From contig NZ_JACVVP010000013.1 in the NCBI RefSeq assembly GCF_014534745.1, positions 108,844-172,843 on the forward strand: 64,000 bases of DNA, in the 5' to 3' direction. Each line of letters starts with the position of its first letter. The stretch's first letter is position 1. This document shows positions 9,003-16,941 of this stretch, piece after piece. The position numbers and the translations under genes were made by a program. Source of the stretch: Flammeovirga sp. EKP202. GTDB taxonomy: Bacteria > Bacteroidota > Bacteroidia > Cytophagales > Flammeovirgaceae. Below the pieces are notes generated by a model. That model did not search any database and was not told the origin of the DNA. It saw nothing but the letters and a program-made list of their open reading frames with translations.

Positions 9003-12000
9003 ATGATTTTTTCAATAGATAAATACAACGAATTCACTGAAAAATTTGAAAAATACCCTGAAGAGAGCCAACATAAATACATTATTGTAATGTTAGGTGC
9101 TGGTTTACAGGGGTTGAATAAAACAAGACTGAAGGATCTTCTGAAAGAATTGTTACCAAATTTAAAGACGGTAGAGTTGACAAAAGAGATCAACCAAGTA
9201 CTTCAGGAATTGGTCAAGGAAGAATTTTTTTTTACGATCGAAAATAGAGGAGTTACCTATTATAAAGTGGATTCGGTGGAGTATTATCTGTCTGTTTTGA
9301 TAAAAGCAAAAGGATATTTACAGAACGAATTATTTCACAGTGCTTTTAAAAACATTGTATTCGAACAAAAAAACTATCCAACATTTTGGGGTACTCTAAG
9401 TTATAAGCCGGAGTCTGTAATAAGAGATTTTGTAGTACCTCTTACATCAAAGTTAAATTATCCTCTTCTACTTAGTAATTATTTTAATCCTGAGTTTTCA
9501 GATCCTTTAGGAACTTATTCATCAACTTTGTTTTTTGGCTTATATACCTTGTATTCATTTGGATATCTGGAAGATAATTTGAGTCCCAACTTAAGTGTTG
9601 AAATTTGGGATTTTATTTATAAAAGTTCCTATACTGCTTTATTAGATGGTGAGGTGGATGTACACACATTATCTACTTTTGAAAAGTACACTTCTAAAAT
9701 GTACAAGGACGAAGGAGTAATGAAGGCCTTGTTATTGGTGTGTCAAGGGTATACCGATTCTGCTTTGGAAATCATACAGAATGCAGATAATTTTGATAAA
9801 GCCTTTGTAGAGTTATATGTTGCCCTAGCCTCTAAGGATAAAGAAAATGTACTGGAAAAGGTATTAAGTTTAGCTGGATTAGAAAATATTCAGGCGAACT
9901 TCAAGAAAAAATCTTCAAAATTTTGGCAAGAATTAAGTACTGATAAAGAATTGACCTTAATGCTCTTGGTCTATCAAAAATACAAACAACAATCCTTAAG
10001 TTTATTAAGAAACAGATACATCTACTTTGACAAAAAATCAAAAGAGGGTTTTCCTTCTGCATTTTATTCTATCTTATTAGAAGCAGTGATTTACTTAAGT
10101 ACAAACTCTACGGTAGATGGATTATTACCAGAATATGAATTAGAAGAACATTTACGTTATCATCTTCACGAATCTTTAGTTAATGGTTATGGTCCATTGA
10201 CAATTACATTTACCTATTGGATTTATGGTAAGTTATTTGGACAAAAAAGTTCACTGGATGAGGTGACTTATCTTTATTTGCAGAGTAAGGCTATTGAATA
10301 TCAAAAGGGTGGACATCAATGGTACGCATCATTATATGCATGTGCTTTAGGTGAAAATAAGTCAAATGATGAAGATGTAGATTTGAGTTATTTGATTGAT
10401 GAAGATCTCTTTCGTTTTGAAGATATATTAAGTGCAGGTTCTGAGGAAGAGTGGGAGTTATTGCTTCAAAAAATGGGAGCAATAGCGGAGGATTTTCATT
10501 TGATTGATAAAAAAGAAAACAAAGGAGTCAAAGAAGGTAGACTTTTATGGGTGGTGTCTGATCATAGGTTGTATGTGCAACCCATGGAGCAGACCAAGTT
10601 GAAGAACGGAAAGTGGAGTAAGCCTAAAAAAGTTTCTGATACTCGTTTATTGAAAAAAGGTGTAAAAGGGATGTTGGAAATTGATCACGAAATTCTGGAC
10701 AAAGCCATTCGTACATACGGAAGAGGATATATGGATTTTGATGTCTTGGAAGTGTGGAAACGCTTAGAAGGACATCCAAATGTTGTTTTAGAATCGGATG
10801 ATAATGTATCAGTGATTGTTGAAAAGCGTCCTTTTGAATTACAAATTGATGAAGCAGGTGAGCATTATCGTATTTCTTTTGATAAAGACATCAATATCGA
10901 TTTTCCACTAAAAAGAGAAACCCCTACAAGGGTGATCTATTATAATGTAGATAAAAAAATTAAGTATTGGGCTGAGAATTTCCCTCAAGAAATCATCATT
11001 CCTAAAAAAGGAAAAAAACAATTAAAAGAGGCAATCACCGCTTTAGGGCAAACACTGAATATTCACTCCAATGTGGAAGATATCAGAGAGGAATTGCCTG
11101 AAGTGAAAGCAGATCAAACTATTCATGCATTGCTGACACCAAGAGGTAATAATATCCTTTTGGAGCTTTATATGAAGCCTTTCAAAACTATTCCTCCGTA
11201 TGTGACGCCTGCAGCAGGAAAGGCAGTATTGGTGGAAGAAGTGGACCGAGTACGTACTAGAGCTATCCGAAATTTAGAGGAAGAAAAAGCCCTCTTAGAG
11301 AAATTCTACTATCAGAGACCTTTCTTGGATAATACTAATGATGGGCATCATGCTTGGGAATTATCCGATAGGGAAGAAACATTGAACGCTTTGCAAGAAT
11401 TGCAGTTTGGTGATATAAAACCGGTAGTAGAATGGCCCAAAGGTGTTCGTTTTAAGCTCCTTTCAAAAATAGGAGGTGAAAGTATCACCATGAATATTCA
11501 ATCCAAAAAACGAGATTGGTTTGCCGTTTCAGGGGAAGTAAAGGTAAATGAAGAAGTGATTGTATCTCTTGAATCCTTACTGAAAGCCTTTAAAAATGAT
11601 CCAAACAGCAGTTATGTAGAAATTGAAAAAGATCAGTTTGTTGCATTGACGGATTCTTTAAGAAAGCAATTAGCCACATTGACAAGTGTAGCTGTTGAAG
11701 ATAAATTAGATTTTAAAGTTCACCGTTTATCCTCTTATGGTGCACTGAATGCATTGACCAATGAGGCATTAGTCAGAAGTGATAAGTCATGGCAAACGTT
11801 GCAGGAGCAAATCAATACCGCTTCTGAAACTACCTATGCAGTACCTAACACGTTACAAGCGACATTGAGAGATTATCAAGTAGAAGGATATCAATGGTTG
11901 TCTCAATTGGCTTCATGGGGTGGAGGGGCTTGTTTAGCCGATGATATGGGATTAGGTAAAACCTTACAAGGGATTGCTTTGATGGTGGATAAGGCAAAGG

Positions 12001-13271
12001 ATGGTCCTTCTTTGGTAGTGGCCCCTTCTTCCGTAACGTTTAACTGGGTGAATGAAATCAGAAAATTTGCTCCTACCTTAAAACCTCATTTACTTTATAA
12101 TACCAATAACAGAGAGGTGCTATTAAAAAATGCAGGAGCATATGATGTGATCATTTGTAGTTATGGTTTACTTCAATCGACCTATAAACCAATCGTGAAA
12201 AAAGATTGGAACATTGTTTTACTGGATGAGGCACAAGCCATCAAAAATAAAACAACCAAACGTTCTCAAGTGGCTATGCAGTTGGAAGGTAAAATGAGGA
12301 TTGTAACGACGGGTACACCTATCGAAAATAACCTTTCAGAATTATGGAACCTCTTCCAATTCATCAATCCAGGCCTATTAGGTTCTTGGGAATCTTTCAA
12401 TAAAAACTTTGTACTAAGAATTGATTCAGGAGATCAACATCATTCAAAATCAGCCAAAAAAGTATTGCGTAAGCTGATCACTCCATTTATTCTGCGAAGA
12501 AAGAAAAGTGAAGTGCTGGATGAACTTCCATCAAAAACAGAATCAGTATTAAGCGTGAATCTATCAGAAGATGAAATGACGTTGTATGAAGCACACCGAA
12601 GAACAGCCTTGGAGGAAATTGAAGGAGTATTGGAGAAAAATAAAGACCAAAATGTACAACTTCAAGTCCTTGCCGAGTTGACTAAATTACGTCAATTATG
12701 CTGTCATCCAAGTTTGGTAGATCATGAATTCCAATTGATGGGAAGTAAAATCTCACTCCTCTTGGAAACGCTTCATGAATTGAAAGAAGGAGGACATCGA
12801 GCTTTAATTTTTAGTCAGTTTGTTGGCTTTTTAAGTATCATCAAAAAATATTTGGAAAAAGAAGGCATTTCATATCAATATTTAGATGGTTCTACCACTT
12901 TGAAAAACAGAGAAAAAGGAATCAATGCATTCCAATCTGGAGAAGGTGACGTCTTCTTAATTTCCCTCAAAGCAGGCGGTACCGGACTCAACTTGACAGC
13001 TGCCGATTATGTGATTCATATGGACCCTTGGTGGAACCCAGCCGTAGAAGATCAAGCTACAGATAGAGCACATCGTATGGGACAGAAAAGACCTGTTACA
13101 GTTTACCGCCTAATCTGTAAAGATACCTTAGAGGAAAGAATGATACAGCTCCACTCCGATAAGCGTGAACTAGCGGATGATTTACTCAGTGGCACCAATC
13201 AAGCAACCAAGTTGAATACAAGTGAGTTGTTGAAGTTGTTGCAGAAGAATGAAACGATATTAGAACCATAA
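9003..13271 (+). CDS. SNF2-family DEAD/DEAH-box helicase
   Basis: A 1422-residue protein. The C-terminal 500 residues are a complete SNF2 motor: motif I DDMGLGKT (980-987), motif II DEAQ (1075-1078), TTGTPIENNLSELW, then the second lobe with LIFSQFVGFLSIIKKYLE, LKAGGTGLNLTAADYVIH and HRMGQKRPVTVYRL near 1355. SNF2 ATPases move along double-stranded DNA and remodel protein-DNA contacts or support repair. The roughly 970-residue N-terminal part is poorly conserved and probably mostly helical; I see no SWIM zinc finger. Bacterial SNF2 proteins of this size also occur in phage-defence loci, but no defence partner is adjacent. The start ATG is 51 bases after the preceding stop. Confidence 0.93.
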   Translation: MIFSIDKYNEFTEKFEKYPEESQHKYIIVMLGAGLQGLNKTRLKDLLKELLPNLKTVELTKEINQVLQELVKEEFFFTIENRGVTYYKVDSVEYYLSVLIKAKGYLQNELFHSAFKNIVFEQKNYPTFWGTLSYKPESVIRDFVVPLTSKLNYPLLLSNYFNPEFSDPLGTYSSTLFFGLYTLYSFGYLEDNLSPNLSVEIWDFIYKSSYTALLDGEVDVHTLSTFEKYTSKMYKDEGVMKALLLVCQGYTDSALEIIQNADNFDKAFVELYVALASKDKENVLEKVLSLAGLENIQANFKKKSSKFWQELSTDKELTLMLLVYQKYKQQSLSLLRNRYIYFDKKSKEGFPSAFYSILLEAVIYLSTNSTVDGLLPEYELEEHLRYHLHESLVNGYGPLTITFTYWIYGKLFGQKSSLDEVTYLYLQSKAIEYQKGGHQWYASLYACALGENKSNDEDVDLSYLIDEDLFRFEDILSAGSEEEWELLLQKMGAIAEDFHLIDKKENKGVKEGRLLWVVSDHRLYVQPMEQTKLKNGKWSKPKKVSDTRLLKKGVKGMLEIDHEILDKAIRTYGRGYMDFDVLEVWKRLEGHPNVVLESDDNVSVIVEKRPFELQIDEAGEHYRISFDKDINIDFPLKRETPTRVIYYNVDKKIKYWAENFPQEIIIPKKGKKQLKEAITALGQTLNIHSNVEDIREELPEVKADQTIHALLTPRGNNILLELYMKPFKTIPPYVTPAAGKAVLVEEVDRVRTRAIRNLEEEKALLEKFYYQRPFLDNTNDGHHAWELSDREETLNALQELQFGDIKPVVEWPKGVRFKLLSKIGGESITMNIQSKKRDWFAVSGEVKVNEEVIVSLESLLKAFKNDPNSSYVEIEKDQFVALTDSLRKQLATLTSVAVEDKLDFKVHRLSSYGALNALTNEALVRSDKSWQTLQEQINTASETTYAVPNTLQATLRDYQVEGYQWLSQLASWGGGACLADDMGLGKTLQGIALMVDKAKDGPSLVVAPSSVTFNWVNEIRKFAPTLKPHLLYNTNNREVLLKNAGAYDVIICSYGLLQSTYKPIVKKDWNIVLLDEAQAIKNKTTKRSQVAMQLEGKMRIVTTGTPIENNLSELWNLFQFINPGLLGSWESFNKNFVLRIDSGDQHHSKSAKKVLRKLITPFILRRKKSEVLDELPSKTESVLSVNLSEDEMTLYEAHRRTALEEIEGVLEKNKDQNVQLQVLAELTKLRQLCCHPSLVDHEFQLMGSKISLLLETLHELKEGGHRALIFSQFVGFLSIIKKYLEKEGISYQYLDGSTTLKNREKGINAFQSGEGDVFLISLKAGGTGLNLTAADYVIHMDPWWNPAVEDQATDRAHRMGQKRPVTVYRLICKDTLEERMIQLHSDKRELADDLLSGTNQATKLNTSELLKLLQKNETILEP

Positions 13272-13280
13272 GAATAATCA

Positions 13281-13316
13281 GAGCCCTTGAATAATTGATT
13301 TCAAGGGCTTCTTTTA
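13281..13316 (+). terminator. intrinsic terminator after SNF2 gene
   Basis: GAGCCCTTGAA pairs with TTCAAGGGCTT across a short loop, followed by CTTTT. Confidence 0.85.
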
Positions 13317-13462
13317 TGCTCTAAATATAAATCGATATGCTTGATTTTTTCTTAACCTCAAAGAATCTCATTCCAAAAACCACAATGATTTACACGTATT
13401 TAAGAAACATTTAATATCTTGTATACAACTCTAATTATCTTTACTTTCTTAACCAAAACACT

Positions 13463-14518
13463 ATGGTCACTATTGACAAATCTAAACCGGTAATGATTAC
13501 AGGGGCTACAGGATATGTGGCAGGGCGAATTGTTGAAAAGTTACTTAAACAGGGATTAACAGTGCATGCACCTGTAAGAAATCCCGATAATACAGAAAAA
13601 TTGAAATACCTGAATGCTTTAGCAGACCAATACGAAGGAACGATTAAGTATTTTAAAGCGGATTTACTAACGCCGGGTTCTTATGATGAGGCAATGAAAG
13701 ATTGTGAATTGGTTTTTCATACCGCATCGCCTTTTATCACATCGGTGAAGGATGCTAAAAAGGATTTAGTGGATCCAGCATTAAAAGGAACTGAAAACGT
13801 TTTGAACACCGTCAATAAGACCTACTCCGTGAAAAGGGTGGTGTTAACGAGTAGTTGCGTGGCAATTATTGGTGATGCCAAAGACTTATTAAATGTGCCT
13901 AATCAGATAGCAGATGAGAGTATTTGGAATACTACCTCTTCAGTAAATCATCAACCTTATAATTACTCCAAAACGGTAGCCGAAAAGAAAGCGTGGAAAA
14001 TAAATAAAGAACAGGACCGATGGGATATGGTGGTCATCAATCCTTCTTTTGTTCTTGGGCCTGGCATTAACCCCACAAGTACTTCTGAGAGTTTTAATAT
14101 TATGAAACAATTGGGAGATGGTTCTATGAAAATGGGGGCACCCGGCTTACACATTGGTATTGTTGATGTAAGAGATTTAGCACAAGCCCATTATAATGCA
14201 GGTTTTACACCAGAGGCAGAAGGGCGACATATTATTTCCAATGAAAGCTACACCATCTTAGAAATGGCGGACTTTCTAAGACAGAAATATGGAAAGGCCT
14301 TTCCTTTGCCAAAGAAAGAACTGCCTAAATGGTTAGTGTGGTTGATCGGACCAACACAAGGAATACCTAGGAAAATGGTGGCTAAAAATTTTGGGTATAA
14401 GTGGTTAGTCGATAATACAAAAAGTAAAGAAAAGCTAGGCATAAAGTACCGTGATGCAAACTCAACGCTCAATGATTTCTTCGGACAACTTGTAGATGCA
14501 GGAGTGTTCTCTAAATGA
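13463..14518 (+). CDS. NAD(P)-dependent epimerase/reductase, dihydroflavonol reductase-like
   Basis: A 351-residue extended SDR. The cofactor motif TGATGYVAGRI is at 13-23, catalytic Ser near LTSSCVA (129-131) and the Tyr/Lys pair Y166xxxK170 in PYNYSKTVAEK. DFHTASP-like sequence (VFHTASPF) and INPSFVLGPG are typical of dihydroflavonol 4-reductase and cinnamoyl-CoA reductase relatives, which reduce carbonyls or aldehydes with NADPH. In bacteria the substrates are rarely known. Short gaps and terminators on both sides suggest a single-gene unit. Confidence 0.9.
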   Translation: MVTIDKSKPVMITGATGYVAGRIVEKLLKQGLTVHAPVRNPDNTEKLKYLNALADQYEGTIKYFKADLLTPGSYDEAMKDCELVFHTASPFITSVKDAKKDLVDPALKGTENVLNTVNKTYSVKRVVLTSSCVAIIGDAKDLLNVPNQIADESIWNTTSSVNHQPYNYSKTVAEKKAWKINKEQDRWDMVVINPSFVLGPGINPTSTSESFNIMKQLGDGSMKMGAPGLHIGIVDVRDLAQAHYNAGFTPEAEGRHIISNESYTILEMADFLRQKYGKAFPLPKKELPKWLVWLIGPTQGIPRKMVAKNFGYKWLVDNTKSKEKLGIKYRDANSTLNDFFGQLVDAGVFSK

Positions 14519-14574
14519 TGAATCACTTTTTTCGATTAGCCTATAACACTACACATTTTAATTTTATAAAAATA

Positions 14575-14611
14575 GAAATACACATTATTGACTATCAGTG
14601 ATGTGTATTTT
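14575..14611 (+). terminator. terminator, probably bidirectional
   Basis: AAATACACAT and ATGTGTATTT pair around a 16-base loop, followed by T residues on the plus strand and preceded by A residues, so it may also serve the converging gene at 14771. Confidence 0.75.
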
Positions 14612-14770
14612 TACGTTTGGAAATGTTTTCAAAATAACACACTTTGGCTTATTTGTTGTACTTAAAAAAGTGCGAATACTTGTTTTTATTATTCAATGCA
14701 AACTGCAATAATAAAAGCAACACTGAATACTCAAATCATATAACACTCTCTCTTCAGTTTTTCTCTAATC

Positions 14771-15376
14771 CTAAATAATTTTATATTCTTGAATATTATT
14801 AGGGAATGCGTATCCAAATAATTTTGTGTAAAATTTAAGATTGATATCATATCCAAATACAAAATGTTCTTGCTTTAAAGTGGTGATATCAAATTCTTCT
14901 CTTTTCATCTCTGAAAAAGGAGTAGGGCTATCGTATGTAGTTATAGCCGAAGGGATAAGGAAACTTTTATAAATACCCAATGACGCAATTTGAGCGATAG
15001 CTCCAGCAAATCCATATCCTACAATGTGGATAGCATTAAATTGATTTCTCTTGCTATTGATATGTCTGTAAATATCCATCTTCACACTTTGGAAGCATTT
15101 TAGGTAACCAAGGTGTATGCCATCATGTTGCTTGAAATCAAGTCGAATTCTTGTCATTGAAACCAATGACTGTGTGGGGTTAAACTCTATAAAAAGTGTA
15201 TTTTGAATGATATTGAGTTTACAGTTTATCCCTTTTCCAAAAATTAAATGTTCATTTATATTATCTTGCATTATCTTATCTCTGTTATGGACATTCGGTG
15301 TATGTGTACTTGAAGGGTAATTGTGAGCTAAATTGTAAAATTGTCTCTTTAGTTTAAAACTTCTGTAGGATAGCAT
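14771..15376 (-). CDS. lipase class 3-like protein lacking the catalytic serine
   Basis: A 201-residue protein with no signal peptide. HIVGYGFAGAIAQIASLG at 117-134 lines up with the class 3 lipase elbow GHSLGGALA, but the nucleophile position is Gly122. Nearby features agree: IHLGYLKCFQSVKMDI resembles the lid-proximal VHxGF..a..sv, and TYDSPTPF (147-154) resembles TFGSPRVG. A class 3 lipase needs that Ser, so the protein is probably not an active lipase. It may be a pseudoenzyme or a binding protein. The similarity is my reading and is moderate. A start at the internal Met36 is possible. Confidence 0.55.
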   Translation of the reverse strand: MLSYRSFKLKRQFYNLAHNYPSSTHTPNVHNRDKIMQDNINEHLIFGKGINCKLNIIQNTLFIEFNPTQSLVSMTRIRLDFKQHDGIHLGYLKCFQSVKMDIYRHINSKRNQFNAIHIVGYGFAGAIAQIASLGIYKSFLIPSAITTYDSPTPFSEMKREEFDITTLKQEHFVFGYDINLKFYTKLFGYAFPNNIQEYKII

Positions 15377-15582
15377 CTTAAAATAACAAATTTAATACTC
15401 TAATTAATGAATTATCAAGCACTTAAAAGTACTATAACGAATGTATTCGGACCAATTAGTGAATATCTCTGATTACAAATAATTATATACTTGTTGATCT
15501 TACAAAGGTATTTTAGAAATGTGTTATTAGGGTGAACACTAAAGCAATCTTGTTTTAATTAATCAGTGAATTTGTTCCAATT

Positions 15583-15614
15583 TTTGTGTTTTGAATAACA
15601 TTGGGTTTACTTTG
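15583..15614 (+). promoter_or_regulatory. promoter candidate for the HAD gene
   Basis: TTTG at 15583-15586 and TTACTTTG at 15607-15614 (7 of 8 to TAnnTTTG) are separated by 20 bases, the usual Bacteroidota spacing. The ATG is at 15650. Confidence 0.45.
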
Positions 15615-15649
15615 TATTTTTATTGCGTAATAATTAGGGACAAAAAATA

Positions 15650-16339
15650 ATGGATAAGATTAAAGTAGTAGCTTTTGATGCGGATGACACACTGTGGGTC
15701 AATGAGCCTTTTTTCAGAGTGTTTGAAGAGGACTATTTTAAATTGATGTCTCCTTATATGGAGAAGGAGGAGTTAAAAGAGAAGCTATTCCATTTGGTAA
15801 TTAAAAACTTGCCAATGTACGGGTATGGAACAAGGGGATTATCGTTATCCATGATTGAAGGAGCTAATTTATTTTCCAATGGAAAGGTAAAGGCTTCGGA
15901 AATTGCTCAAATTTTGGAGTTTGGAAAAAGAATGCTCAACAATCCCATCGAATTATTGGCTGGCGTAGTGGAGACATTAGAATATTTGCAAGCCAAAAAC
16001 TACAGATTGGTAGTAGCCACAAAAGGAGACCTCTTGGAGCAAGAAAGGAAAATTGAAAAATCAGGTTTAGATCAATATTTTCATCATACTGAGATTGTTT
16101 CTGAAAAGAAAGAGGCAGGGTATCATAAACTGTTGAAACATTTGGACATTGAACCCGATGAATTTTTGATGGTGGGGAATTCTTTAAAATCTGATATTGT
16201 TCCTGTTTTAAATATTGGAGCACATGCTTATCATGTACCTTTCCATAGTACTTGGGAGCATGAAATGGTAGATCATAAAGTGGAAGGAGCTAAATTTAAA
16301 GAGTTAAAAAGCATCAGAGAAGTGATGAACTACTTATAA
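15650..16339 (+). CDS. HAD-superfamily hydrolase
   Basis: A 229-residue cytoplasmic protein. Motif I AFDADDTLW supplies nucleophile D10 and acid D12. A helical cap follows, then motif II VVATKGDL, a Lys near EKSGL..YF, and motif IV FLMVGNSLKSDIVP, which binds Mg2+. This is the haloacid dehalogenase phosphatase pattern with a type C1 cap, as in phosphoglycolate phosphatase or YjjG-like nucleotidases. It probably removes phosphate from a small metabolite; the substrate cannot be read. The small membrane-protein gene at 16408 may be cotranscribed. Confidence 0.9.
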   Translation: MDKIKVVAFDADDTLWVNEPFFRVFEEDYFKLMSPYMEKEELKEKLFHLVIKNLPMYGYGTRGLSLSMIEGANLFSNGKVKASEIAQILEFGKRMLNNPIELLAGVVETLEYLQAKNYRLVVATKGDLLEQERKIEKSGLDQYFHHTEIVSEKKEAGYHKLLKHLDIEPDEFLMVGNSLKSDIVPVLNIGAHAYHVPFHSTWEHEMVDHKVEGAKFKELKSIREVMNYL

Positions 16340-16407
16340 TTCATTACCTTAAGGGATAAGTATTATTTCTCATCCCAAACATTCGTCTTACTCAAATACC
16401 CAGCCTT

Positions 16408-16626
16408 ATGAATACTTATCTTGTGAAGAAAATACTATTGTTTTTTGTCGCCTGTTTCGAAACCTTTTTTATGCTATTTTTTATAGGTAGTATGTTAGCC
16501 AGTAGTGCTTTCTATTATATTATTAGAATCGTTACTTGGCCTTTTCGATTTATGCAGAATCTTTATTATAAGGTAGTTGGGAAGAAGAAAAAGTCATTAT
16601 ACTTTGACGGAAAAGCAGCCCGTTAA
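16408..16626 (+). CDS. small membrane protein, unknown
   Basis: A 72-residue protein with a long hydrophobic stretch (LFFVACFETFFMLFFIGSML and onwards, about residues 10-50) and a basic tail (KVVGKKKKS). It follows the HAD gene by 68 bases and is closed by a strong terminator, which supports a real transcript. No family is recognised. Confidence 0.5.
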   Translation: MNTYLVKKILLFFVACFETFFMLFFIGSMLASSAFYYIIRIVTWPFRFMQNLYYKVVGKKKKSLYFDGKAAR

Positions 16627-16633
16627 TACAAAA

Positions 16634-16678
16634 GAGGGATGAAAGAAATTGATTGTGATTTTCTTTCATCCCTTTTTT
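16634..16678 (+). terminator. intrinsic terminator after small membrane protein gene
   Basis: AGGGATGAAAGAAA pairs with TTTCTTTCATCCCT around a short loop, followed by a T-run. Confidence 0.9.
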
Positions 16679-16688
16679 GAGACTTAAT

Positions 16689-16925
16689 ATTGTAGACTAA
16701 GTTTTTAATGATTTGTGGTTTTTAGAAATCAGGAGATTTCTGATGACCTTTTAAGCACGAATGACGCTCAAGCTTAACATTCGCGCTAGTGTTTTTTTTA
16801 ATAAAACACTTTTCTTCTGTAATTAAGCAATCACAATGTGAGTGTGTTTACAATACTATATTTAAATGTAGTTACTGTAGGGGCGTTTTAGTAAAACGAC
16901 CTCACGAACCACAACAAACTTTCAT
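16689..16925 (+). repeat. partial MITE-like repeat, copy B
   Basis: The left end ATTGTAGACTAAG resembles the family terminus. Next is the small hairpin AGAAATCAGGAGATTTCT, then inverted repeats around CGAATGACGCT and CATTCGCG, then the palindrome module GGGGCGTTTTAGTAAAACGA ending in CGAACCACAAC. The right terminus is not clear before the hrpB stop at 16942. Confidence 0.6.
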
Positions 16926-16941
16926 TTTACTGAACAATCGA

